Source: Neonectria sp. B-13 (Eukaryota > Ascomycota > Sordariomycetes > Hypocreales > Nectriaceae). From it: a stretch of DNA of 64,000 nt. The stretch covers positions 2,444,436-2,508,435 of the forward strand of contig NOKP01000002.1 in NCBI GenBank assembly GCA_002682825.1, read 5' to 3'. The position numbers were made by a program, and so were the translations under genes. This document shows, piece by piece, positions 36,074 through 45,878 of this stretch; position 1 is the first letter of the stretch; each line of letters opens with the position of its first letter. The notes under the pieces are model-generated. The model was not told the DNA's origin. It searched no databases and was given only the letters and a program-made list of their open reading frames with translations.

Positions 36074-37340
36074 TCACCACATGCTCCCGTCCACGTACTT
36101 GGGAGTTCGCTCCACGCCCAGCGTGCGGCCCTTGACGGCCCATACCGCAAGTGACGGGACAGGTACAGGGCCGAGTCGACCGGCTCCGCGGGATCGGCCA
36201 GTTGAGCAGAGGAAGGCATCCACTGCCGGGCCCCTGACATATTGCGGAGGCTGACCCTTGAGTACAAGCTCGATGTTCTCTGCTACACCGGCAGCCTAGG
36301 TTGCTTGTTAGCCCTTGCGTGCTTCCCAGCCAGGCAGAGTACGGAAGGGATTTGACTCACTTGCGCATCTGTATTCATAATACTTGCTCGCGGCTTTGAT
36401 ACAACATCACCAACAGCCCATACGTTCTCCGCCGCTTTCACACGCATCTCCGTGTCCACGTCGACATACTGATGCTCATTCAGCCACTCCGTCGGCAAGA
36501 ATCCAGTATTCGGCGCCTGCCCCATCGTCGGCAGGTACAAATCGGTCGTCAACTCCTCGCCGTCCGATAGCACCACCCGCGTCTTACCATCCGGTAGCGG
36601 CGTCGCCTCCTCGGCTCGCACTCCCTTCCGAAACTCGACGCCGAGGCGTCGTAGCTCCCGCTCCACAGACCCCGCAATGGAATCTCCACCGACAAGGCTT
36701 GCGTCTGCGGAGATGAGGATAACGGTAGTTTTGGGAAATGCAAAGCGGATTTCTCCTGCCACCTCGACGCCTGTTGCACCAGCGCCGGCGATAATGATGT
36801 GCCTTGCGGCGCCGACCTGCTTGGCCGTGCGGTGAAGACTTGTTAACAGCTCATCGTGTGAGCCGCAGGCTTTCCACGGCAGGTCTGTGTCTGCAGCGTT
36901 GGCGCCGGTGGCAAGGACGAGATGGTCGTAGGTGAGCACGCACAGCCCATCAGCGCCAGTGTCGACCTGGACGGTACGGGACGTGGCGTCAACGGCTGTA
37001 GCGGCGCCGACGATGAACTCGACACTCCCGAGGGGGTACTGGGCCAGACCGGGCTGGATGGCGGCAATGATCTGGTCGTCCTTGATCAGGTTTGGTATGA
37101 TGGCCCTGACGGAGGCGAGGTTCCAGTAAAAGTGGCTGTTCTGTGGGGTGTTAATATTATGTGATAGGTCTTATGAAACGTAGTCATATGAGCTCATTTT
37201 TGAGAACATGCGGGCTTCTGTACCTTTGAGACAAGAATCACCTTCAGATTCTCCTCATGCGGTTGCGTGTACTTCAGCAGGCGATGAGTGACGGCCAGAC
37301 CGCCGAGGGAGCCGCCCAAAACGACTATCGTCTTTCCCAT
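36074..37340 (-). CDS. AIF2/AMID-like FAD/NAD(P)H oxidoreductase
   Basis: Flavoprotein of the pyridine nucleotide-disulphide oxidoreductase fold, related to AIF2/AMID (FSP1) and NDH-2 enzymes. It probably oxidises NAD(P)H with a quinone or another acceptor. Exons are 37340-37224, 37140-36361 and 36295-36074, giving 372 aa. The N-terminal FAD motif is TIVVLGGSLGGLAVTHRLL. YDHLVLATGANA follows, then the NAD(P)-binding motif IIIAGAGATGVEVAGEI near residue 150, then the second FAD contact ENVWAVGDVV. The C-terminus is KYVDGSMW. No signal peptide or transmembrane segment is obvious. Introns are 83 nt (ends CCACAG) and 65 nt (donor GTGAGT). A role in redox homeostasis or cell death is known for relatives but is not shown by this sequence. 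Confidence 0.92.
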
Positions 37341-38309
37341 CGAGAGCTGTTTCGAATACGCCTTGTAGTTGCGAGGTAGACAAGCAGCGCAAGCAGATAA
37401 GAACCGATGTGTATTTTTGGGGCAATCTTGAAGCCAGGCACAACTTTGTATTGTACTATTGCGGTGTGCTTTGTGGGCTTGGAGTTGAGGGACGTGGGTT
37501 AACGCCGAGCGCGGGCTCCGGGGTCTCGGAGCGAGACCGGTGGTGGGGAAGGCGGTGCGCTGTGACTTGTATGACGAGGACTTGTCGTGTCTAAGGGAAG
37601 TGGCAAGCGTCTAAAAGGACACTTGGTGAACATTCGGGTCATATATGGTTCGTATTGGAGTCTGCGGAAAGTGGTCTCATGGTCATGGTCTGTTTTTTGT
37701 GTCTTCTCTTCCCGTCGGTTGACACTTGACCGCGATTGAATGATGCCTCGAGTGTGTCCGTTGCTCACTCATGACACCACCGCCACCACCGCCATACGTC
37801 AGTCAGGCAGCCAGCATCAACAGTGACAGCTGGCGACTTGTGCGTTGTAGAGACGGCGTGCCTTAATAGCAACTCCTCTTGGGCACCATTCGGCCTGGCC
37901 AGTGATGAAAGAAAGAGTGCAGTACGAATACACCAAAAGCAACCGAACCGCTGACAGAAACCCCTCCTAAGACACCCCTCTAAATCCCCTCCATGTGCTA
38001 AGCCCACCCGTCTCGTCCCGGGCCAATGGTGACCCACGACGTCACATTCGCGCCTTCCTCGACCCCTCCCCCTCCCCCTCTTGCCCTCGACCGTGGAATT
38101 CGCTTGTGACTTGCCTTGGCTGGACCCCGCTAACCGCCGCCATAGGCAGGTACTCCTCCTCAACAATAATCCTCCGCCCCGGTTCGTCGTTCTCCGTCTT
38201 CATCTCAACACAGCTCAGCTTCCTCTCTGTTCTCTTCTCTTCACTGTCTCATTCCACCAGCAAACCACCAACCCATCAACCAACCCATCCACCCATCAAT
38301 TCATTCACC
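37341..38309. promoter_or_regulatory. Divergent upstream region of the oxidoreductase and ACBP genes
   Basis: 969 bp holding both promoters. The part before the ACBP start (about 38050-38300) is pyrimidine-rich and ends in CATTCACC before the ATG, typical of strongly expressed fungal genes. I see no gene in it. Confidence 0.55.
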
Positions 38310-38766
38310 ATGGTTGCCCAGAGCGAAGCTTTCCAGAAGGCCGTCGAGGACTCCAAGAAGTTGACGGCCAAGCCCAACAACGAGGAGCTCCTGGACCTCT
38401 ATGGTACGCATCTTCCCGCCCCCGCCTCCACCTCCAACGGTCGTTCCGTTGTATCTCGTGCTGACCAGAAGTTTCCTTTCCACAGCTCTGTACAAGATCG
38501 GCACTGGCGAGGACGTTGCTAACGCTCCCGCCCCCGGCATGTTTGACCTCAAGGTACGTCATATGCTCCCGCCCGGCGCAACGAAGCAGAGGCTAACTCA
38601 AATGGCGAAATTATAGGGCAAGGCCAAGAAGAGCGCATGGGAGAAGACCGCCGCCGAGGGCTACTCCCCCGATATTGCCCAGCAGCGCTATGTCGCCCTC
38701 GTCGAGTCGCTCAAGGAAAAGTACGGATATGATGAGAACAAGCAACCCGAGGCTGTTGGCAACTAA
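38310..38766 (+). CDS. ACB1: Acyl-CoA-binding protein (ACBP)
   Basis: Small cytosolic carrier of medium- and long-chain acyl-CoA esters. Exons are 38310-38403, 38486-38553 and 38617-38766, giving 103 aa. The four-helix ACBP fold is complete: FQKAVEDSKKLTAKPNNEELLDLYALYKIGTGEDV, then PGMFDLKGKAKKSAWEKTAAEGYSPDIAQQRYVALVESLKEKYGY. The acyl-CoA ligands YALYK, the Lys of LKGKAK and the Trp of SAWEK are present. Introns are 82 and 63 nt with normal signals. The C-terminal NKQPEAVGN is a short tail. Identity is certain. Confidence 0.96.
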
Positions 38767-40423
38767 GACTTGAGGACGGAGTAAACAATACACATCGAGG
38801 AGCAAGGAGGGACTTTTGTCCGCCGCTGTACTTTACTTGCGCGGATTATCTTTAGCTGAGGGAGAGAAATCATACCCTGTCGGTAGTATCCGGCTTATTA
38901 CATCCAAGCTAGGTGAAATGGCGTCCTGGAGCCGGTGTTGATCGACTGTGACATGTGTCGTTTAGACGCAGGCGGTTTGCTCGGAGTTCCAGCCGTTTTG
39001 ACAAGACTTGTAAACGCGTGCTCGAGCGATCAGCTACATGTCAGCCAGGACACCTTCAGGGGAACCCAGTGGGGATAGGGATGTAGCTTGAACAAGGTTA
39101 GCCCATACATCGACATCTTATCTCCACGCATAGGCTCAGAAGATGATTCAGATCCCACACGCCGAGGCGCCTACGTAGTCAACTCAACATCTCAGCTTCG
39201 AACAAAGCCTAAGCGGCAAGCTCACTCTGTCCCTGGCATGCGACGTCCCTCGACTTGCAACACATAAAATCAACCATCATCAACTGCCCGACCTCGAAGA
39301 ACTCACCATGTATCTCTCTTATAAGTTTCATCAACCGGAAAAGAACCGACGTACCAACCGAACTGAACCGAAGATATACGTGCATCCCTCCAGCATAACC
39401 CTTCATCTCAACGCCTCACTCACCACTGGGCAGTCATCGACTTACCACCTCTCGCGGTCAACAATCCACAGCCCAAGCATCAATGCTCTCAACCAACCCA
39501 TCTCCAAAGCAAACGCCCCACGCTATCCATCCACTGTGAAAGTTATGTCCCCTTCCAGACAAGACTGATGAATACCGACCGAATCTCACTCTCCCTTGCT
39601 TTCCCTTTCCCTGTCGGTGGCTTGCGCTCGGTTGTGGGTACGATACGCGGGCCGCACATCATCATCCCGGGCCGTCGCAGGGTTCACTCCCATGTGCTGA
39701 CGGGCGTTGGGCAAGCTCTAAAAACGCTCCCAAGCTCTGTCTTAGCGGCTTGTTCCCCGCCGAATAAGTTATTCCCTGCGCAATCGAGCGGGCAGATGTT
39801 TCAACTTCAACGTCACGTCGGGAGGGAAAGGCGGTGGCGGAGGTGTTTTGCGTGTGCAATGTTGAGTAAAATTGTCTACCAGGGCAATTATTAGGGGTAA
39901 AAATAAGCACGCGCAAACGAGCTCGAGAACAAGCTCTAGCATCGCCGTCGTGTCGAAGAGAAAAAAAAAAAAGACTAATGTTTAAGTAGAGGCACGTAGC
40001 AGGCGTTGTGTACGTATAAAATTTCCCAAGCACTTGGAGCGTTTCGTTCATCTTCCCATTCCATTCCATCCCCTTTCGCTCCTTTTCCTAGCCAAAATAA
40101 AACACCAAAGCCGATCAACTCCGGCTGAAGGGGGGGGTTCGCAAACTGAAGGGGAATCTCTTTACACACAAAAGTTCAAATATGTCGTGAGAAGGGCATG
40201 TGTGGCTCAACATTGCACAACAGTGTTTTTGGGGGGGTTTCTTTTTCTTCTTCGGTTTGGGGGGGATCCCACCCAAAAGCCTTCTCCCATCGCTTCTCTT
40301 TCATCATGAAACTCGTTAACTCGTGGCGACGATGAGCATGTGTCGTGTCCGGGGGGCTACTCGAAAGGGCCAAACGTTTCCACTGGACAGAGCTTGCTTG
40401 ATTTCAAGAAGGGGTGTCTTGGC
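38767..40423. other. Convergent intergenic region ACBP / GPI protein
   Basis: 1.66 kb with the 3' ends of both genes. A-rich runs lie near 39960. No gene is supported; small ORFs on both strands lack domains. Confidence 0.55.
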
Positions 40424-41424
40424 TTAGAGGAGGGCGAAGATGCCGGCAGCGACGAGGAGCAGGGCGCTCACGCCGGTGGTGGAGGCGCCGCTAGCACCGG
40501 TGGCGACGGGGGGGACGCCGGTGGACGAGGTGTCGATGGCCACGGGGGTGGACTCGTAGGGCTGGGTCGGGGCAGCGCTGGTGACGGTGCTGTTGGAACC
40601 GGTCCAAGCAGTGCTGTAGCCGGCACTGGGGGTCGGGCAGACGGTGGTGGTCAGCTCGTCGACCTCGGTCTTGATGATGACGGACTCGGCGGTGGACTCC
40701 TTCTTGTGGGAGGTGGCAACGGGAGTGCTGGTGGTCTCGGGCTCAGTGGATGTGGTCTTGACCTTGGAGCTGGTGCTGGTGGTCTCGGCCTCGGTGCTGG
40801 TGGTTTCAGCCGCAGTGCTGGTAGTCTCAGCCTCAGTGCTGGTAGTCTCAGCCTCAGTGCTGGTGGTCTTGGGCGCAGCGCTGGTGGTGGAGGTCGTCGT
40901 GGGCTCGGCGGAGCTGGTGGTAGCCTCGTCCTTCTCGAGGGTGCCGTCAACGTTGTAAGCGGCGGCACACTCGACTAGGTCCATGCTATCAGGGCAGCAC
41001 CAGGTCTGCGACTTGGTGTCGTGAGTGCAGTAGTAGCCATCATCGCAAGAGTCTGAGAAGGGAGGTTAGCGTGCTGATACAGAAGATGGTGTTGTGGAGG
41101 ACGGTTGGCGTGTAAGCCTTGGTCATATCCCCGAGGAAACTTACTTCCGGAGCCGTCGGAGCAGCAGGTCTGCTTGCCGGCAGGGTTGAAGCAGTGAGTA
41201 GAGTCGTCATGCGAAGGGCAGGTCTCGAAGCCTTCGCCACAGGCCTCGGCGCAGGTGCTGCCGTCACCACAGACGGACTGCTCGGGCTGGTACCCGTTGG
41301 TCGAGCGACGGGCGAGGCTGATGCCGAAGACAGGGCCGGTGACCAGCTTGTAGGGCTTGGCCTGGGCGGCAACGTTGGAGACGCAGGCCAGAAGGGCGAG
41401 CGAAGCGGCGGAGCGGAAGAGCAT
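40424..41424 (-). CDS. Secreted Cys-rich, Ser/Thr-repeat, GPI-anchored surface protein
   Basis: Predicted cell-wall or plasma-membrane surface protein of unknown function. Exons are 41424-41145 and 41052-40424, giving 302 aa. The signal peptide is residues 1-20 (MLFRSAASLALLACVSNVAA). Residues about 50-125 are Cys-rich with about a dozen Cys (CGDGSTCAEACGEGFETC, then QTCCSDGSGNSCDDGYYC, then QTWCCPDS). Residues about 135-200 are tandem seven-residue units of the type TTSTEAE, likely heavily O-glycosylated. A small Cys/Tyr segment follows, and the C-terminus (GASGASTTGVSALLLVAAGIFALL) has the small omega residues and hydrophobic tail of a GPI signal. The 92-nt intron has donor GTAAGT, branch GCTAAC and acceptor CTCAG. 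Similar proteins are common in Sordariomycetes; adhesion or wall structure is inference. Confidence 0.85.
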
Positions 41425-44400
41425 CTTGAAGATGGATGTTTCGAAGAGGTAGAACGAAGGGATTTTGCTTATAGGATCTGGTGCGACAGGGAACGCAGAG
41501 CCACGAACAGGGTTTGTGCGATTCAACGAGGGTTGCGACAAGCGAGTGAGCGAGCGAGAGAGCGAGCGCAAGTAGAGAGTGAAAAGGCAAGTATAGGTTT
41601 TTGTTGGATAATGACTGTAATCGAGTATACGGTTGATACTCTGGAAGAAGGATAAAGGACGGCGGCGACGAGGAGCAGGAGGTAGGGCGAGAGAGAGAGA
41701 GAGTGAGGGTGAGAGGTGAGAGGTGAGAGAAAGAGAGGAGAGAGAGAGATGAGACGGGGATGGGACAGGATGAGGTGTAAATGGAAATGGGCAGAGGCGG
41801 CGCCAAGCCCAAACAGACGGGCAGGAAGACCCCAAAGCGACCAAAACAGGCTACTACAGAATAGTTACAGACTACATTAAGGAAGCAGACAACGCTACCG
41901 GGTTATTCGTACACGGCGCTACGTAATTAAGACGTGGGAGCAGATTAGAGTCGGGGAGAGAGGCAGAGGCAGAGGCAGAGGGACCAGGGCCATTCTACCG
42001 GCCGACTGACTACCTGACTTGGTACTAGGTGAGGCAGCACGTAGACGGACAACCAGAAGAACGAGGCCTAGCTAAAACCTAACAGTGACAAGACCGCGAA
42101 CAGGGGTGAGGGCATGGTGCGGAAGAATTGCGTGTGCGGCGTTTAAGAGCGATCCCTTTGGCCATTGATCCTGGAACTTGGGCAGATCCTCTCCTTAGCC
42201 CCCTTCTGCAATCTGCATATCGCCAATCCCTCATCCCTTCTGAGCCTATTTGCTGCCCACCCACCACTCCTCCCCGCCCCGGACAAGGTCCCTTTTCGCT
42301 GGTTATATTAATTAATTAATAAAATCTCCGCCGGCGAATGGCAGACGGACGAGCTGACTGGTGCAGCCGGCGTTAGCTCCCGCGACACAGACACGCGCGC
42401 AACCCAGACTCTCTCTGTCTCTGTCTCTCTCTCTCATATCGAAGAACCGCACTTTCCGCTTCTGGGCCATGGTGCGCACCGCCGCCACCCCTTTCCTTCT
42501 GGCGGGCTTTGTTACGCTGGGTGTTTGGGGCCGAGGGACACGGACGAGAGGGCAAAGAGCTGTGGCCAGGGCTGCTGGGTCCTGGCGTTTCATGCGCGTG
42601 CTCCGTTTCGAAACTCGAGGTGATAGAGTAATTAGAGAGGTACTTACTTGGTAGAGAGAGAGGGAGGAGAGGAGAGGAAAAGAGAGAGAGAGACACACAC
42701 ACACATACGGCCTAGTATGTAGTGTGATCAGCTCAGGCCCCCAGTCGACCTTGGGCTTGGCGTGGCCAACGGTGTCGAAGCGCAATCTTGACCCTTCACC
42801 ACTAAACCTCATGTCATTTACCGAACCCATTGTTCGTGCAACCCTCATTCACCGGGCGTCAAAAACTGTGCATGATTGATCGACCAGATGGCCCATGAAT
42901 CAATTCCCCCCCAGGAACACACCCAAAGCGCGCATAGCAACCCGTCCAACCACATCGCCTGTCCGGGGTAAGAAATGGCCCCAACTTCCCTTTCCAGCAG
43001 GTCCCTCCATGGCTGAGAAAGAGGCGAGCGTCCCAAGACGCTAACCGAACGTCCCAAGAGCGTGGCGTCCACGTCGGACGCAGGAACCAGGAACCAAAAC
43101 CCTCCCCGGCAATCTGATTCGCCGGGGTCCTTCTCTGGCAGGAATCTCTGGTGCGGCTGCGTCATGACGCCGGGGGGCGTTGCGCTGGACTCGACTCGAC
43201 TCGGCCGGGGGGGAGGCAGGGATTAGCGGACTCTGGCTGGGTTTCAGGTTGCTGTGACATGCGACGTGGGTACCTTTTTCGACAGGGCCCAGGGGGGTCA
43301 AAGAACCAACAGAGGCAGAGAAAGTCAGAGAGAGTCAGAGGGCCAGAGAGCGTCTACGAATAATGGCTTGCGCGACCTGCAAGGCCAGCAAACAATCCAA
43401 AAAAGGTCTGCATGAGGTGCGCTACGAATAGCCCACCACAGTGACCACCCAAAAAACAACCTCGTGACAACGCCAACATGTCAACATGACGTGTCTCGTC
43501 TCTCTCCTCTCCTCTCCTCTCCACGTCCAACGTCCTAAGAATATATCCTCCATGAGCATGTACTACCTACGTGTCAGTATCCGCATCCCAACTACTACCG
43601 GTATGTAGTATGTTTGGGTCAAAATACCTCCTCTCCGCCTCTCCACCCAAACAACATTCATGCCATCACTCACACTAATTAACACTTCATTCCCATGCCG
43701 CGTGGGCTGATCGATCGGCCTCTTCTTCCCGCATGCGAAACCACCGTGCTTCCCACAACGGAAAAGAACAGAAAAAGCAAACATCATCGCAACACTGTTG
43801 AAGAGCCCTAACCGCTGCTGTTCCACACTCTGCCGTCCTCGTCCCTCAATTCTCTGGGCGAAGCACCCAACTTAGAGCCAAATTACCCCGTTAAATTGCC
43901 CCAGAAACTCGCTCCGTAGGCTGCCACCAAGCAAATTACAACACCACCTTGCCGTCCGGAAGCACCGCCCTAGAACAACTTTGAAATGCCCGTCACCGCC
44001 TAGACCGTGCTGTCCGCTTCTAGCACTTGGCTCACAGCGGCAATTCTACCTCAGCCCGTATGACCCATTTACCACGGAAACGAGGACCCTCGCTTGACTC
44101 GAGAGCCGCGACGGACACTTGTGTTGGCATATTGATAACAAATGAGCAAATGGTATTAATTACAACCTCCCCTAGTTGCTTTCCGCTCCAATTCCTTCCG
44201 GCAATCTCGAGATCCGAGGGAGCAACCTAGCTACGGGTCGTCTTCAGACCTCTCGTTTTGTCTCATTTTGTACCGTCCTCCCAACCAAATCACATCTCCA
44301 GGCGCCTCCCAAGACGGTCGCTCTCGCCAACTACTAACAATAAACCCCAGCAAAAGAAGAAACCCAGCCTCCCCGTCGTCCTTGCGTAACCCTTTCCCAT

Positions 44401-44501
44401 AGTGGCGCCTCTGTGAACCCTAGAATGCGCCCGTGGAATAATGACCCCTTAGCCCTACAACCGACGCTGAAATCGACGCCCCATCCCATCAAGAGCAGCA
44501 T
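41425..44501. other. Gene-free interval with GA, CT, CA and ATTA low-complexity tracts
   Basis: 3.1 kb upstream of the minus-strand GPI gene. It holds a (GA)-rich tract at 41687-41756, ATTAATTAATTAATAA near 42307, CTCTGT/CTCTCT runs at about 42409-42435 and GA/CA runs at about 42654-42706. Overlapping ORFs here are products of the repeats, and no gene is supported. Confidence 0.55.
41687..41756. repeat. GA-rich low-complexity tract
   Basis: About 70 bp built of GAGA, GTGAG and GAGGT units. It lies about 260 bp upstream of the GPI-protein start and reads CT-rich on that gene's strand, so it may be part of its promoter. Confidence 0.85.
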
Positions 44502-45878
44502 CTACTCGCCTTCGTCGCCACCCATCTTGGAGATCCACTTGTTCATGTGCGAGAACTTGTCCTCAAACGTCTTCTGCAACTTCTCCCCGGCATTCCACAT
44601 CGGGTCTCCCTTCTTCCAGTACTTGAAGCAGTTCTCAAATATCTGCCGCACGTCCGCTACGAACTGTTCGTCGTCGGTGTATTCCATGCGGTCCATCTTC
44701 GCCTTGATCGTGCTCAGATCCATTGGCCGCTTGACTTTGTCAAAGTAGTCAGGGACGCCATCCTCGACCGGCTCGACCGGCTCGCGGAAGGGGCCGACAA
44801 GACGGGTCCAGAAACCTATGCGCTGATTAGAAAAAGAGTTGCTGGTTGGTTTCTCATCAGCGAGAATCACCCACCTGGTCCAGACAGCATTCTAGTCAAG
44901 AGATCTGTACAGAAATCCAGCTTCTGCGCTGTTGTGAAAGTGCGGCTATCCACATAACCGGCACTCGTTCGGCGTTTCGGCACTGGCTTGTTAGGCAGAG
45001 AAGGCCGAGGCGGCTTGTTTCTGTTGGCCAGCTTCTGGTCGACAGTTGGCAGAGGCCCGCCAGGAGTACCCAGGGGTCGTCGGTTCTTCTTGGTGTTCTT
45101 GAGGACCTCATCCTCGCTCTCCTCTTCCAGGTAATGGACGTTCTTGCGAGGGGTCGCAGCTGAGCCTACGACGTTGTCTGACGTCGCCACCGATATCGTA
45201 TCGAATGAGCTCATGGCCACGACGAGCTCACTGAGCACTTCCTGCGGTAGAGACTTGGCAAACTCCGCTCTTGCGTCGGAAGAGCGCATGTACTCGGCCG
45301 TCCACGACAAGAGTAGCTTCCTGATCGACGAGCCTTCAGGGGTGTCCTTCCAGACCTGGATCAGAAGTGGCGTGGCCGGGATGCGCCCTGTGATCCGTCG
45401 GCAGTCGATCATAGCTTCGAGTGTTTTATCGCACAATCCCCGAATGCCCAGCTTGTGCCCCAGATTCCACAGGCCGACGAGAGCCTCATACGAGGGCATG
45501 TTGGATACATCGGAGATGACCGCGTTGGTGTAGAGGAATGCCTGGGCCAGCCCAAAAATCTCCTTCGTTGCTTCGGGGAGCCGCACAAGCTGCTCTACCT
45601 GGTCGTCCGTGTTGGTCTCCGAGAACTGCTTCTGAAAGAACTCAGATCTGGCGCAGAGAAAGTCCTTCTGGATTCCAAAGGGTCGCTCATCGGGGCCAAC
45701 GAGGATGATGACAAAGGTTGGGTGCGGCTCACTATGAGTTCCATCAGCATTGTTCTCGGAGTCGGTGGTGCGAGGTTGGATGTTGGGCTTCGTACAGCCA
45801 TGAGAACGGCGGCTTCTCTTGGACGTTGATATTGGTCCTGCTGTCCGCAAGGGGTCCTCCGTTCTGCTGTTCTGACAT
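44502..45878 (-). CDS. BTB/POZ and bromodomain fusion protein
   Basis: Probable nuclear chromatin protein. Exons are 45878-45796, 45731-44875 and 44815-44502, giving 417 aa. An N-terminal BTB-like domain occupies about residues 30-130 (HPTFVIILVGPDERPFGIQKDFLCARSEFFQKQF to LAQAFLYTNAVISD), and a helical BACK-like part runs to about 235. A basic linker follows (KNTKKNRRPLGTPGGP, NKPVPKRRTSAGY). A single bromodomain spans about residues 305-408 (LLTRMLSGPGFWTRLVGPFREPVEPVEDGVPDYFDKVKRPMDLSTIKAKM). At the position of the acetyl-lysine-anchoring Asn (NCxxYN in most members) the sequence reads NCFKYW, so Asn is replaced by Trp. Intron 1 (45732-45795) was inferred because it joins MSEQQNGGPLADSRTN to EPHPTFVIILVGP in frame; an alternative unspliced start at 45850 gives a different leader. 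I know no certain name for this architecture. Confidence 0.88.

Noticed and set aside
35737..36267. 176-codon minus frame between END3 and the oxidoreductase
   Set aside because: It is antisense to the END3 coiled-coil exon and out of frame with the last exon of the oxidoreductase, which reads AAGVAENIELVLKGQPP to KYVDGSMW in another frame.
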